From Saccharothrix obliqua (GTDB lineage: Bacteria; Actinomycetota; Actinomycetes; Mycobacteriales; Pseudonocardiaceae): 64,000 nt of DNA. Position 1 is the stretch's first letter; each line of letters opens with the position of its first letter. Shown piece by piece: positions 45,094-53,494 of the stretch. Below the pieces are notes generated by a model, which was not told where the DNA came from, did not search any database, and saw only the letters and a list, made by a program, of their open reading frames with translations. Position numbers and translations under genes: made by a program. The stretch lies in NCBI RefSeq assembly GCF_019375475.1, contig NZ_JAHXGQ010000001.1, positions 1,178,001-1,242,000 on the forward strand, given 5' to 3'.

Positions 45094-45804
45094 GTGGGAG
45101 AACAGCGGGACACCGGGCGGGCGCACTGGGGCTTCCTCGCCTTCTTCGCCGGCCTGGCCGGGTACCACCTGTCCACGCTGGTCTTCACCGCGGTCACGGC
45201 CGACCGGTTCGCCGAGGTCGACATCACCGACCCACCGGTGCTCGGGCCGCTGTTGCTGTTGCTCTTCCTGCCCAACGTCCTGCTCGGCCTCGGCCCCGTC
45301 GTGGTGTCGTGGCTGCGTGGTGACGGCCCGAACCGGGACTACGGCCTCGTGCCCCGCGCACGGGACGTCAAGGTCGGCCTGCTGTGCGGTGGTGTGTCGC
45401 TGCTGGCCGCCTGGGTACTCGGGGTTGTGCTGCTGCACTTCTACCGGGAGTCCGGGAGTTCCCTGGACCGGGTGGAATCGCTGTCCGGCGGTCGCTCGGT
45501 GTGGTTGGCGATCGCGGCCCTGTTCGTCTTCGTCGGAGCGCCTCTCACGGAGGAACTGCTCGCACGCGGGGCCTTGTGGAACGCCTTGGAGCACTACAAG
45601 GTCCCCAAGCTCGCCATCCTCGGCTTAACCGCGTTGATCTTCGCGTTCCTGCACGAGGAGTCGTGGCGCACGATCAGCCTGTTCGCCCAGGGGCTCGCCC
45701 TGGGCGCGGCGCGCATGATCACCGGACGCGTCTCGGCGAGCGTCGTCGCACACGCGACCAACAACCTGCTCCCCGCCGTCTACCTGTACGTAGGCGCCTC
45801 CTGA
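45094..45804 (+). CDS. CPBP intramembrane metalloprotease (copy 1)
   Basis: This 236-residue membrane protein has about six hydrophobic segments and the CPBP/Abi (CAAX protease-like) motifs EELLARGALW (EExxxR), AFLHEESWR and VVAHATNNLL (HxxxN). The family includes intramembrane glutamic peptidases and bacteriocin self-immunity proteins. Start is GTG. It lies 14 bp upstream of a second family member, and the similar layout suggests a tandem duplication. Confidence 0.85.
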   Translation: MGEQRDTGRAHWGFLAFFAGLAGYHLSTLVFTAVTADRFAEVDITDPPVLGPLLLLLFLPNVLLGLGPVVVSWLRGDGPNRDYGLVPRARDVKVGLLCGGVSLLAAWVLGVVLLHFYRESGSSLDRVESLSGGRSVWLAIAALFVFVGAPLTEELLARGALWNALEHYKVPKLAILGLTALIFAFLHEESWRTISLFAQGLALGAARMITGRVSASVVAHATNNLLPAVYLYVGAS

Positions 45805-45818
45805 CTAGGGTGTTTGCT

Positions 45819-46595
45819 GTGAACCCACCGGATGAACCCCCGACCGGACTGATCGCCGGAGTCCGCGCGGTCGGCCGCGAACCGTCGCCCGAGCGGGCGG
45901 GGCAGCGGTGGGGGTTCGGCGCGTTCCTCTTGGTCGAAGCGGTGTTCGTGCTCTCGGCGGTGTTCATCACCGCCATCGCGAGCACCAACGGCACGGACTT
46001 CGGCGCGTCGGTCCCGTTCATCCTCATCGGCTCCATGGTGCCGACGGTGCTGGCCGCCGCGGTCGCCGTGGTGATCACCCGCGTGCGCGGCAACGGGCCG
46101 CTGGTCGACCTGCGGCTGAGCTGGAACTGGGCCGACGTCAAGATCGGCCTCAAGCTCGGCCTGCTCGGCCTGGTGCTCACCTACCTGGCCGCGTTGATCT
46201 GGTCCCGCGTCGTCGGCGACCAGAACGCGACGTCCGCCATCGGCGAGCTGGTGGACGGCGCGGCGCTGCCGACGGGCGCGGCCATCGCGATGTTCGTCTA
46301 CGTGTGCTTCGTGGGCCCGATCTGCGAGGAGCTGATCTACCGGGGCCTGCTGTGGGGCGCGATCGAGCGCCAGGGCTGGAGCCAGTGGGCGGCGCTGGTG
46401 CTCACCACGCTGATCTTCGCGGCCAGCCACCTGGAGCCGCTGCGCACGTCGCTGCTGATCGTGATCGCCCTGCCGATCGGCATCGCGCGGCTGCTCACGA
46501 GGCGGCTCACGGCGAGCGTCGTGGCGCACGTGATCAACAACTTCCTGCCGGGTCTTACGCTGCTGCTCGTGTCATTGGGGGTGATGCCGGGGTGA
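45819..46595 (+). CDS. CPBP intramembrane metalloprotease (copy 2)
   Basis: This 258-residue protein is a second CPBP family member with CEELIYRGLLW (EExxxR), IFAASHLEPLR and VVAHVINNFLP, and about seven membrane segments. The N-terminal 35 residues are soluble and acidic/basic mixed. Two in-frame GTG starts exist (45810 and 45819); the second is used. Its stop overlaps the start of pxpA (GTGA). It is related to the preceding gene but clearly diverged. Confidence 0.85.
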   Translation: MNPPDEPPTGLIAGVRAVGREPSPERAGQRWGFGAFLLVEAVFVLSAVFITAIASTNGTDFGASVPFILIGSMVPTVLAAAVAVVITRVRGNGPLVDLRLSWNWADVKIGLKLGLLGLVLTYLAALIWSRVVGDQNATSAIGELVDGAALPTGAAIAMFVYVCFVGPICEELIYRGLLWGAIERQGWSQWAALVLTTLIFAASHLEPLRTSLLIVIALPIGIARLLTRRLTASVVAHVINNFLPGLTLLLVSLGVMPG

Positions 46596-47347
46596 TCGAC
46601 CTCAACAGCGACCTCGGCGAGGGTTTCGGCATCTGGCGGCTCGGCGACGACGACGCCCTGCTGGACGTGGTGACCAGCGCGAACGTCGCGTGCGGCTTCC
46701 ACGCGGGCGACCCGTCGACCATGCGGCGGGTGTGCGCGCGGGCGGCCGAGCGCGGTGTCGCGGTGGGCGCCCAGGTGTCCTACCGGGACCTGGCGGGCTT
46801 CGGCCGCCGGTTCATCGACGCCGACCCCGCGGAGCTGGCGGACGAGGTGCTGTACCAGATCGGCGCCCTGGACGCGTGCGCCCGCGCGGCCGGCACGCGG
46901 GTGGCCTACGTGAAGCCGCACGGCGCGCTCTACAACGCGACCGTGCACCACGACAGGCAGGCCGAGGCCGTCGTGCGCGGTGTGCGGGCGTTCGGCGACC
47001 TGCCCGTGCTGGGGCTGCCCGGCTCACGCCTGCTGCACCACGCGTCGGCGGCGGGGTTGCGGGCGGTGCGCGAGGCGTTCGCCGACCGCGCGTACACGGC
47101 GGAAGGCGCGTTGGTGCCCCGCGGCACGGCGGGTGCGGTCCTCACGGACACGGAGCAGGTGCTCACGCAGGTGCTGCGGCTTGCCCGGCGCGGTGAACTG
47201 GTGGCGATTTCGGGTGAGACCCTCACCACCGAGGTGGACTCCATCTGCCTGCACGGGGACACTCCAGGAGCCGTGGAACACGCCCGAGCGGTGCGGGAAG
47301 CACTCCTGGGGGCGGGCGTCGCCGTGGGCCGATTCGTGGCCGAGTAG
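46592..47347 (+). CDS. pxpA: 5-oxoprolinase subunit A (LamB/YcsF family)
   Basis: This 251-residue member of the LamB/YcsF family has IDLNSDLGEGFGIW at the N-terminus, SANVACGFHAGDPSTMRR, VGAQVSYRDLAGFGRR, YVKPHGALYN and the C-terminal SICLHGDTPGAVEHA. With PxpB and PxpC it makes ATP-dependent 5-oxoprolinase, which converts the damage product 5-oxoproline to glutamate. pxpB and pxpC are not adjacent here, which is less usual. The GTG is embedded in the stop of the CPBP gene. Confidence 0.92.
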   Translation: MIDLNSDLGEGFGIWRLGDDDALLDVVTSANVACGFHAGDPSTMRRVCARAAERGVAVGAQVSYRDLAGFGRRFIDADPAELADEVLYQIGALDACARAAGTRVAYVKPHGALYNATVHHDRQAEAVVRGVRAFGDLPVLGLPGSRLLHHASAAGLRAVREAFADRAYTAEGALVPRGTAGAVLTDTEQVLTQVLRLARRGELVAISGETLTTEVDSICLHGDTPGAVEHARAVREALLGAGVAVGRFVAE

Positions 47348-47348
47348 A

Positions 47349-47372
47349 CCCGTCTGGCAGAATGGCCTGTTG
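47349..47372 (+). promoter_or_regulatory. Shared promoter-like motif upstream of rpsP
   Basis: CCCGTCTGGCAGAATGG followed by GTTG lies 127 bp before the rpsP start. A nearly identical block occurs upstream of rplS (49444). TGGCAGAAT has the form of an extended -10 element (TGn followed by CAGAAT). The shared block suggests a common promoter type for the two ribosomal protein genes. Confidence 0.5.
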
Positions 47373-47498
47373 TTCGCCGCGGTCGGTCCCTCTCACCGTG
47401 CCATGGCGCCCAGACCTTTGGGCCCTCCCACCCGTGCCCCACGCGGGCGAGGAGTGTCCGCACCTGAGCAAACGAGAGCCTGAGGAGTACCCACACCC

Positions 47499-47927
47499 GT
47501 GGCCGTCAAGATCAAGCTTCAGCGGCTTGGCAAGATCCGTCAGCCGTACTACCGGATCGTCGTCGCCGACGCGCGCACCCGTCGCAACGGCAAGGCCATC
47601 GAGACGATCGGCAAGTACCACCCGAAGGAAGAGCCCTCGTTCATCGAGGTGAACACCGACCGGGCGCAGTATTGGCTGGGTGTCGGCGCGCAGCCGACCG
47701 AATCCGTCCAGCGCATCCTGGAGATCACCGGCGACTGGCAGAAGTTCAAGGGCCTGCCCGGCGCCGAGGGCACCCTCAAGGTCAAGGAGCCCAAGCCGAG
47801 CAAGGCGGACCTGTTCGCCGCCGCGCTCGCCGCCGCGGGTGACGCGCCGTCGACCGAGGCCACCACGCCGAAGAAGAAGGCCGCCAAGAAGAGCGACGAG
47901 GCCGAGGCCCCCAAGGACGAGGCGTGA
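47499..47927 (+). CDS. rpsP: 30S ribosomal protein S16
   Basis: This 142-residue S16 has [20 protein letters not shown] and the conserved [21 protein letters not shown], then a long Ala/Lys/Glu-rich C-terminal extension (about residues 100-142) typical of actinobacterial S16. Start is GTG. It begins the conserved rpsP-khpA-rimM-trmD-rplS order, and its stop overlaps khpA by 4 bp. Confidence 0.97.
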   Translation: MAVKIKLQRLGKIRQPYYRIVVADARTRRNGKAIETIGKYHPKEEPSFIEVNTDRAQYWLGVGAQPTESVQRILEITGDWQKFKGLPGAEGTLKVKEPKPSKADLFAAALAAAGDAPSTEATTPKKKAAKKSDEAEAPKDEA

Positions 47928-48163
47928 GCTTGTTGGCTGACGCCCTGGAACATCTCGTCCGGGGCATCGTCGACCACCCGGACGACGTCCGGGTGAACCT
48001 GGTCACGACCCGGCGCGGGCGCACGCTCGAGGTGCACGTCCACCCGGACGACCTCGGCAAGGTGATCGGCCGCAGCGGTCGCACCGCGAACGCCCTGCGC
48101 ACCGTGATGGCCGGTATCGGTGGTCGTGGCGTGCGCGTCGACGTGGTCGACACCGACCGCTGA
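47924..48163 (+). CDS. khpA: KH-domain RNA-binding protein KhpA
   Basis: This 79-residue single-KH protein has the GxxG loop in [21 protein letters not shown]. KhpA partners with KhpB/Jag as an RNA chaperone affecting cell shape and small-RNA function in Gram-positives. It is translated from a GTG inside the rpsP stop and followed by rimM after 8 bp, the usual position for this gene. Confidence 0.93.
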   Translation: MSLLADALEHLVRGIVDHPDDVRVNLVTTRRGRTLEVHVHPDDLGKVIGRSGRTANALRTVMAGIGGRGVRVDVVDTDR

Positions 48164-48171
48164 GCGCGCAC

Positions 48172-48690
48172 ATGGACGTCGTCGTCGGCCGTGTGGCCAA
48201 GGCGCACGGGATCACCGGCGAACTCGCCGTGGACGTGCGCACCGACTCGCCCGAACTGCGGTTCGCGCGTGGCTCGGCGCTGGTCGCGAAGCTGCGTGAC
48301 GGCACGTCCCGCACCCTCACCGTCGCAGCCGCCCGGAACCACTCCGGGCGGCTGCTGGTGCGTTTCGAGGAGGTCCTGACCAGGGACGTCGCCGAGACGC
48401 TTCGCGGGACGCTGCTGTTCGCGGGCACCGAGGACCTGCCGCCGACCGGTGACCCGGACGAGTTCTACGACCACCAGCTCGCCGGTCTGCGCGCCGAGCT
48501 GGCCGACGGCACCGTGGTCGGCACCGTCCAGGACGTCGTGCACGGTCCGGGCGGCGAGCTGCTGGTGCTCCGCCGCGAGGGCGGTGGCGAGGCGCTGGTG
48601 CCGTTCGTGCGGCAGATCGTGCCCACCGTCGACGTGACGGGCGGGCGCGTGGTGCTGGACCCGCCAGAGGGCCTGCTCGATGCGCATTGA
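48172..48690 (+). CDS. rimM: Ribosome maturation factor RimM
   Basis: This 172-residue 30S assembly factor binds S19. The N-terminal beta barrel starts [25 protein letters not shown]. The C-terminal PRC barrel has [32 protein letters not shown] and [14 protein letters not shown]. Its last 11 bp overlap the start of trmD. Confidence 0.95.
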   Translation: MDVVVGRVAKAHGITGELAVDVRTDSPELRFARGSALVAKLRDGTSRTLTVAAARNHSGRLLVRFEEVLTRDVAETLRGTLLFAGTEDLPPTGDPDEFYDHQLAGLRAELADGTVVGTVQDVVHGPGGELLVLRREGGGEALVPFVRQIVPTVDVTGGRVVLDPPEGLLDAH

Positions 48691-49420
48691 CGTGGTCACC
48701 ATCTTCCCCGAGTACCTCGACCCGCTGCGGGCCGCGCTGCTCGGCAAGGCCATCGACAAGGGCCTGATCAGCGTCGACGTGCACGACCTGCGGGACTGGA
48801 CGCACGACGTGCACAAGGCCGTCGACGACAGCCCCTACGGCGGCGGTCCCGGCATGGTGATGAAACCCCAGGTGTGGGGCGCCGCGCTGGACGACGTGTG
48901 CGCGGGCGAGCCCGCGCCGCGGCTGGTCGTGCCGACGCCCGCCGGCCGGCCGTTCACCCAGGCGCTGGCGCACGAGCTGGCCGCGGAACCGCGGCTGGTG
49001 TTCGCGTGCGGCCGGTACGAGGGCATCGACCAGCGGGTGGTGGACGACGCGGCCCGCCGGATGCGCGTGGACGAGGTGTCCATCGGCGACTACGTGCTGG
49101 TCGGCGGCGAGGTCGCGGTGCTGGTCGTGGTGGAGGCCGTGGTCCGGCTGCTGCCCGGCGTGCTCGGCAACCCGGACTCGGCCGCGCAGGACTCGTTCTC
49201 CGACGGCCTGCTGGAGGGTCCCTCGTACACCCGACCGGAGGTGTGGCGCGACCTGGCGGTGCCCGAGGTGCTGCGGTCGGGCAACCACCGGTTGATCGAC
49301 CGCTGGCGGCGTGACCAGGCCATTCGCCGCACGTGGGAACGCCGGCCGGAACTGCTCGACGCCCTGCCCGAGGACGCGTTGGACAAGCACGACCGGAAGT
49401 TGCTGGACGAGTTGCGCTAA
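48680..49420 (+). CDS. trmD: tRNA (guanine37-N1)-methyltransferase
   Basis: This 246-residue SPOUT-fold enzyme methylates G37 of tRNAs and prevents frameshifting. Motifs are [47 protein letters not shown] (trefoil knot SAM site), [11 protein letters not shown] and [13 protein letters not shown]. Its start is nested in the end of rimM, implying coupled translation. Confidence 0.96.
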   Translation: MRIDVVTIFPEYLDPLRAALLGKAIDKGLISVDVHDLRDWTHDVHKAVDDSPYGGGPGMVMKPQVWGAALDDVCAGEPAPRLVVPTPAGRPFTQALAHELAAEPRLVFACGRYEGIDQRVVDDAARRMRVDEVSIGDYVLVGGEVAVLVVVEAVVRLLPGVLGNPDSAAQDSFSDGLLEGPSYTRPEVWRDLAVPEVLRSGNHRLIDRWRRDQAIRRTWERRPELLDALPEDALDKHDRKLLDELR

Positions 49421-49443
49421 CCCCCGATTTCGTCAGGACGCCG

Positions 49444-49468
49444 CCCGTCTGGCACACTGGACAGGTTG
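49444..49468 (+). promoter_or_regulatory. Shared promoter-like motif upstream of rplS
   Basis: CCCGTCTGGCACACTGG followed by GGTTG is 15/17 identical to the block upstream of rpsP. It lies 114 bp before the rplS start, in the 161-bp trmD-rplS spacer. It implies a separate promoter for rplS. Confidence 0.5.
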
Positions 49469-49581
49469 CTGCACCCGGGTCGTCCGGCGTGCGCCGTAAG
49501 CCAGCCCCCTTGCCGGTTACTTGACTTAGAACGTGCCCAGGGGGAGTACGCAATACACGTGAGGACGAGGACGGACCACCG

Positions 49582-49941
49582 ATGAACACCCTGGACGCTC
49601 TTGACGCCCAGTCGCTGCGCTCCGACATCCCGGGCTTCCGGCCGGGCGACACGCTGAAGGTCCACGTCCGCGTCATCGAGGGCTCCCGCGAGCGGGTCCA
49701 GGTGTTCCAGGGCGTCGTGATCCGCCGCCAGGGCGGCGGCATCCGCGAGACCTTCACCGTCCGCAAGGTCTCGTTCGGCGTCGGCGTCGAGCGCACCTTC
49801 CCGGTGCACTCCCCGAACATCGCCGAGATCGAGGTCGCCTCCCGCGGCGACGTGCGTCGCGCGAAGCTGTACTACCTGCGCGACCTGCGCGGCAAGGCCG
49901 CCAAGATCAAGGAGAAGCGCGAGGCCAAGCCGGCCTCCTGA
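49582..49941 (+). CDS. rplS: 50S ribosomal protein L19
   Basis: This 119-residue L19 has conserved [39 protein letters not shown] and [13 protein letters not shown], with the basic end [19 protein letters not shown]. The ATG start is preceded by a weak purine stretch. It lies downstream of trmD as in most bacteria but with its own candidate promoter. Confidence 0.97.
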   Translation: MNTLDALDAQSLRSDIPGFRPGDTLKVHVRVIEGSRERVQVFQGVVIRRQGGGIRETFTVRKVSFGVGVERTFPVHSPNIAEIEVASRGDVRRAKLYYLRDLRGKAAKIKEKREAKPAS

Positions 49942-49975
49942 GGCCGCTGCCCGCCTTACCGCTAGCCTGCCCCCC

Positions 49976-50887
49976 GTGGCAGAACCAGCGCACAACTCCG
50001 CCGATGACGGTCAGGAACCCGATGCCGAGTCCACTCCGGACTCGGCATCGGGCGCTCGGGGCCGGAAGAAGAAAAAAGCTCCGCTCTGGCGTGAGATCCT
50101 CGTGCTGCTGGCCACCGCGCTGGTGCTCACCGTCCTGATCCAGACGTTCCTGGCACGGGTGTACGTCATCCCGTCGGCGTCCATGGCGCAGACGCTGCAC
50201 GGCTGCACCTCCCCGTGCTTCGGCGACCGCGTGCTGGTCGACAAGCTGGTCTACGACTTCAGCGCCATCGAGCCCGGCGAAGTGGTGGTCTTCCGGGGCC
50301 CGCCCGCGTGGACCGCCAACGACTTCACGTCCAACCGGTCCGAGAACCCCGTGGTGCGCGTCCTCCAATCGGGCCTGTCCCTGATCGGCCTCGCCCCGCC
50401 GGACGAGCGGGACTTCGTCAAGCGCGTGATCGCCGTCGGCGGCCAGACCGTCGAGTGCTGCGACGAGCGCGGTCGCGTGGTCGTGGACGGCAAACCGCTC
50501 GACGAGCCGTACATCTACTGGCAGCCCGGAATCGGTCCGGAGGCGCAGGATTCGTTCGAACCGGTGAAAGTCCCCGAAGGACACCTTTGGGTGATGGGGG
50601 ACAACCGGAACAACTCCACCGACTCCCGCAGGCAGGGCGGTGGCGGCGTGAACGGCACGATTTCGGAGTCCGACGTGATCGGCAAAGCACGCGCGATCGT
50701 GCTGCCGCCGTCCAGGTGGGGCGGGGTGGGCGACCACAACCCGCAGGTCGTGGCGTTGAGCGCGCCCGCGTGGCAGGCGGGTCTCCCGGCTGGCGCCGGG
50801 CTCGCCGCGGCGTGGCCGGTGCTGTTGCTCGGCCGCCGGTTGCGGGCCCGGTTGACCAGGGCCTCACAGACCGGATCGGTACGCTGA
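49976..50887 (+). CDS. lepB: Signal peptidase I (copy 1)
   Basis: This 303-residue type I signal peptidase has a cytoplasmic acidic/basic N-terminus and one membrane helix at about 42-62. The Ser/Lys dyad is Ser69 in IPSASMAQTL and Lys149 in DFVKRVIAVGG, and the GDNRNNSTDSR box is present. A C-terminal hydrophobic segment (about 262-285) probably re-enters the membrane. It has extracytoplasmic cysteine pairs in GCTSPCFGD and ECCDERG. A paralogue follows 4 bp downstream; similar sip clusters sit between rplS and rnhB in Streptomyces. Confidence 0.93.
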   Translation: MAEPAHNSADDGQEPDAESTPDSASGARGRKKKKAPLWREILVLLATALVLTVLIQTFLARVYVIPSASMAQTLHGCTSPCFGDRVLVDKLVYDFSAIEPGEVVVFRGPPAWTANDFTSNRSENPVVRVLQSGLSLIGLAPPDERDFVKRVIAVGGQTVECCDERGRVVVDGKPLDEPYIYWQPGIGPEAQDSFEPVKVPEGHLWVMGDNRNNSTDSRRQGGGGVNGTISESDVIGKARAIVLPPSRWGGVGDHNPQVVALSAPAWQAGLPAGAGLAAAWPVLLLGRRLRARLTRASQTGSVR

Positions 50888-50891
50888 CCGC

Positions 50892-51800
50892 GTGGTAGAC
50901 GTCGCACCTTCCCGCGGTTCGTCCGACGAGGACCCCGAGCACTCCTCCCCCGACGAGGAGAAGCGCGGTTGGTTCCGCAAGCGGTCGCAGAAGAAGAAGC
51001 GGAAGGGGTCGTTCTGGCGTGAGCTGCCGATCCTGATCGTGGTGGCCGTCGTGCTCGCGATCCTGATCCAGACCTTCCTCGCGCGGGTGTACATGATCCC
51101 GTCGGAGTCGATGGCGCAGACGCTGCACGGCTGCGCCGCGCCGTGCTTCGGCGACCGCGTGCTGGTCGACAAGCTCACCTACGACTTCACCGAACCCGGA
51201 CCCGGCGACGTCGTCGTCTTCCACGGGCCCGACAGCTGGAACAACCAGGACTTCGCGCCCGCCGAGCCGAGCAACCCGGTGGCGAGCTTCTTCCAGGGGC
51301 TCGGCTCGCTGATCGGCATCCCGACGGCGAGCAAGGAGGACTTCGTCAAGCGGATCATCGCCGTGGGCGGCCAGACCATCAAGTGCTGCGACGAGCAGAA
51401 CCGCGTGCTGGTGGACGGCAAACCGCTGGACGAGCCCTACATCTACTGGGAGCCGGGTCGCGGCACGTTCCAGGAGTCGTTCGACGAGCTGAAGATCCCC
51501 GAGGGCTTCCTGTTCGTCATGGGCGACAACCGCAACGACTCGTGCGACTCGCGGTGCCAGGGCGACCGGCGGCTGGGCGGCCTGGTGCCGGTGGACAACG
51601 TGGTGGGCAAGGCCCGGCTGATCGTGCTGCCGCCGTCCCGGTGGGGCGGGGTGGACGACCACGACCCGCAGGCCGTGGCGCTGGGCGCGCCCGCGTGGCA
51701 GGACGTCCTGCCCGCCGGGATCGGCGTGGCGGCGGCCTGGCCCGTGCTGCTGCTGGGCAGGCGGGTGAGGTCCCGGTTCCGCGGTTCGCGGCTGGGATAG
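50892..51800 (+). CDS. lepB: Signal peptidase I (copy 2)
   Basis: This 302-residue paralogue of the preceding gene has Ser73 in IPSESMAQTL, Lys153 in DFVKRIIAVGG, GDNRNDSCDSR and the same GCAAPCFGD and KCCDEQN cysteine positions plus an additional Cys pair in DSCDSRCQ. The membrane helix is at about 44-66 and a C-terminal hydrophobic segment is present. It starts 4 bp after copy 1, so both are made from one transcript. The two copies differ mainly in the N-terminal cytoplasmic tail and the loops near residues 100-145, where substrate preference may have diverged. Confidence 0.93.
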   Translation: MVDVAPSRGSSDEDPEHSSPDEEKRGWFRKRSQKKKRKGSFWRELPILIVVAVVLAILIQTFLARVYMIPSESMAQTLHGCAAPCFGDRVLVDKLTYDFTEPGPGDVVVFHGPDSWNNQDFAPAEPSNPVASFFQGLGSLIGIPTASKEDFVKRIIAVGGQTIKCCDEQNRVLVDGKPLDEPYIYWEPGRGTFQESFDELKIPEGFLFVMGDNRNDSCDSRCQGDRRLGGLVPVDNVVGKARLIVLPPSRWGGVDDHDPQAVALGAPAWQDVLPAGIGVAAAWPVLLLGRRVRSRFRGSRLG

Positions 51801-51806
51801 GGTCGG

Positions 51807-52604
51807 GTGGTGATCCGCAAGCCGCCGCGCGCGCAGGTCCGCCAGACCGCGGGCATCTGGGCCTTCCAGGCCGCGCTGGACCGGCGCGGCCTCGGCCCGG
51901 TGGCCGGGGTGGACGAGGCCGGGCGCGGCGCGTGCGCGGGACCGCTGGTGGTGGCGTCGTGCGTGCTCCGACCCGGTGACGCGGCCCGGTTCGAGGGGCT
52001 CACCGACTCCAAGCTGCTGACGGCGGCGGCGCGTGACCGCATGTACGACCTGGTGCTCAAGCGCGCCGTGGACCACGCGGTGATCATCTTCCCGGCGTGG
52101 GAGGTCGACCTGCTCGGCGTGCACGTGGCGAACATCGAGGGGATGCGGCGCGCGGTGGCGCGGTTGTCCGAGCACCCCGGCTACGTGCTGACCGACGGCT
52201 TCCCGGTGCCGGGGCTGACCGCGCCGAACGTGCCGGTGGTCAAGGGCGACCGGGTGGCGGCGTGCGTGGCGGCGGCGTCCGTGCTGGCCAAGGTGACCAG
52301 GGACCGCATCATGGCGGAGTTGCACGAGCAGTACCCGGTGTACGGGTTCGACGTGCACAAGGGGTACAGCACGGCCGAGCACACCGCGGCGTTGCGGGCA
52401 CACGGGCCGAGCGCGGAGCACCGCTGGTCGTATGCGAACGTGGCTTCGGCAGGGGCGCGGCACGGGTTGACCGCGCCGCACCGGGTGGCGCGTGACGTGC
52501 TTTCCGCCGGCGTGGTCCAGAATGGAACCTCGCCGCAGATCAGCGGTGGCAGGCTCGCGACGAGGAGGGGCGCGGATTCGATGAGCACCCGCGCGGAGGC
52601 GTAA
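51807..52604 (+). CDS. rnhB: Ribonuclease HII
   Basis: This 265-residue RNase HII removes ribonucleotides and RNA from RNA-DNA hybrids. The motif GVDEAGRGACAGPLVVAS carries Asp36 and Glu37, LTDSKLLTAAAR is the second block, and ADG-type chemistry is served by VLTDGFP and DVHKGYSTAEH. The C-terminal 40 residues are a low-complexity tail. Start is GTG 51807 or GTG 51810. The stop overlaps the next ATG by 1 bp. Confidence 0.95.
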   Translation: MVIRKPPRAQVRQTAGIWAFQAALDRRGLGPVAGVDEAGRGACAGPLVVASCVLRPGDAARFEGLTDSKLLTAAARDRMYDLVLKRAVDHAVIIFPAWEVDLLGVHVANIEGMRRAVARLSEHPGYVLTDGFPVPGLTAPNVPVVKGDRVAACVAAASVLAKVTRDRIMAELHEQYPVYGFDVHKGYSTAEHTAALRAHGPSAEHRWSYANVASAGARHGLTAPHRVARDVLSAGVVQNGTSPQISGGRLATRRGADSMSTRAEA

Positions 52605-52927
52605 TGAGTGCAGAGGATCTCGAAAAGTACGAGACCGAGATGGAGTTGTCGCTGTACAAGGAGTACCGCGACATCGTCAGCCAGTTCTCGTTCGTCGTGG
52701 AGACCGAGCGGCGGTTCTACCTGGCCAACTCGGTGGACGTGCAGGTCCGCAACGCGGACGGCGAGGTCTACTTCGAGGTGCGGATGTCCGACGCGTGGGT
52801 GTGGGACATGTACCGTCCCGCCCGTTTCGTGAAGAACGTCCGGGTGATCACGTTCAAGGACGTGAACGTCGAAGAGCTGGACAAGCCCGACCTGCGGCTC
52901 CCGGAGGACGGTCCGTTCAACTCCTGA
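52604..52927 (+). CDS. DUF2469 family protein
   Basis: This 107-residue acidic protein is almost invariant among actinobacteria (SAEDLEKYETEMELSLYKEYRD, FVVETERRFYLANSVDV, MSDAWVWDMYRPARFVKNVRV). The function is not established. Its strict conservation and place after rnhB suggest a core cellular role. TAATG overlap with rnhB indicates coupled translation. A rho-independent terminator follows. Confidence 0.92.
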   Translation: MSAEDLEKYETEMELSLYKEYRDIVSQFSFVVETERRFYLANSVDVQVRNADGEVYFEVRMSDAWVWDMYRPARFVKNVRVITFKDVNVEELDKPDLRLPEDGPFNS

Positions 52928-52941
52928 CCGTCCCAGTCGCG

Positions 52942-52973
52942 AGGGGCACGTCCTGACCGGATGGGCCCCTTTT
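52942..52973 (+). terminator. Rho-independent terminator after DUF2469
   Basis: Arms AGGGGC and GCCCCT are separated by 17 bases and followed directly by TTTTC, starting 15 bp after the stop. This is the most canonical terminator in the window and closes the lepB-rnhB-DUF2469 unit. Confidence 0.75.
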
Positions 52974-53020
52974 CGACTTTCCCGACCCGTTTGCGCAGCT
53001 CGGCGGCGGTTCCCGCGCAG

Positions 53021-53075
53021 TTGTCCACAGGCCCCGCCGGCGGCATCCACAGGTTGCGATTACCTGTTGGCCACA
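53021..53075. promoter_or_regulatory. DnaA-box cluster upstream of yraN
   Basis: TTGTCCACA at 53021-53029 is a perfect actinobacterial DnaA box. TTGGCCACA at 53067-53075 has one mismatch, and GCATCCACA at 53043-53051 matches only the TCCACA end. The inverted repeat CAGGT-N7-ACCTG lies between them. The cluster is 60-110 bp upstream of yraN. Confidence 0.45.
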
Positions 53076-53133
53076 CCTGATCAGCTTCGGCAGAGTCGAC
53101 ACCGGATCAACCGGTTCGACCGAACGGAGCAGT

Positions 53134-53493
53134 GTGATGCCGACCAAGCAGCAACTGGGGCGCCTGGGCGAGCAGGTCGCGTGCCGCTACCTGCGTGAGC
53201 GCGAGCGGCTGGCCGTGCTGGCCCGGAACTGGCGGTGCCCGGCCGGTGAGCTGGACATCGTGGCGACCGACCGCGCGCGGCTCGTGGTGTGCGAGGTCAA
53301 GTGCCGGTCCGGGACGGGGCGCGACGGTCCGCTGGAGGCCGTGACACCGGACAAGCTGGCCCGCGTGCGCGGGTTGGCCGCCCGCTGGCGGGCCGCGCAC
53401 GGCCTGCACCACCTGGAGATCCGGTGCGACCTGGTGGGCATCCTGTGGCCGCGGTCCGGTCCGATCCGCCTGCACCACGTGCGGGGTGCCTGA
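53134..53493 (+). CDS. UPF0102 protein YraN
   Basis: This 119-residue protein of the UPF0102 endonuclease-like fold has LGRLGEQVACRYLRE, NWRCPAGELDIVATDRARLV (E and D of the PD-(D/E)XK-like site) and VVCEVKCRSGTGRDGPLEAV (ExK). It starts at GTG or the ATG one codon later, 3 bp apart. Its stop is 1 bp before the comM start codon. The yraN-comM-dprA order is common in actinobacteria and groups genes acting on incoming or single-stranded DNA. Confidence 0.92.
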   Translation: MMPTKQQLGRLGEQVACRYLRERERLAVLARNWRCPAGELDIVATDRARLVVCEVKCRSGTGRDGPLEAVTPDKLARVRGLAARWRAAHGLHHLEIRCDLVGILWPRSGPIRLHHVRGA

Positions 53494-53494
53494 G

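Noticed and set aside
49976..51800. Tandem lepB genes as a recent or mobile duplication
   Set aside because: The copies are well diverged, and duplicated signal peptidases at this locus are known in Streptomyces.
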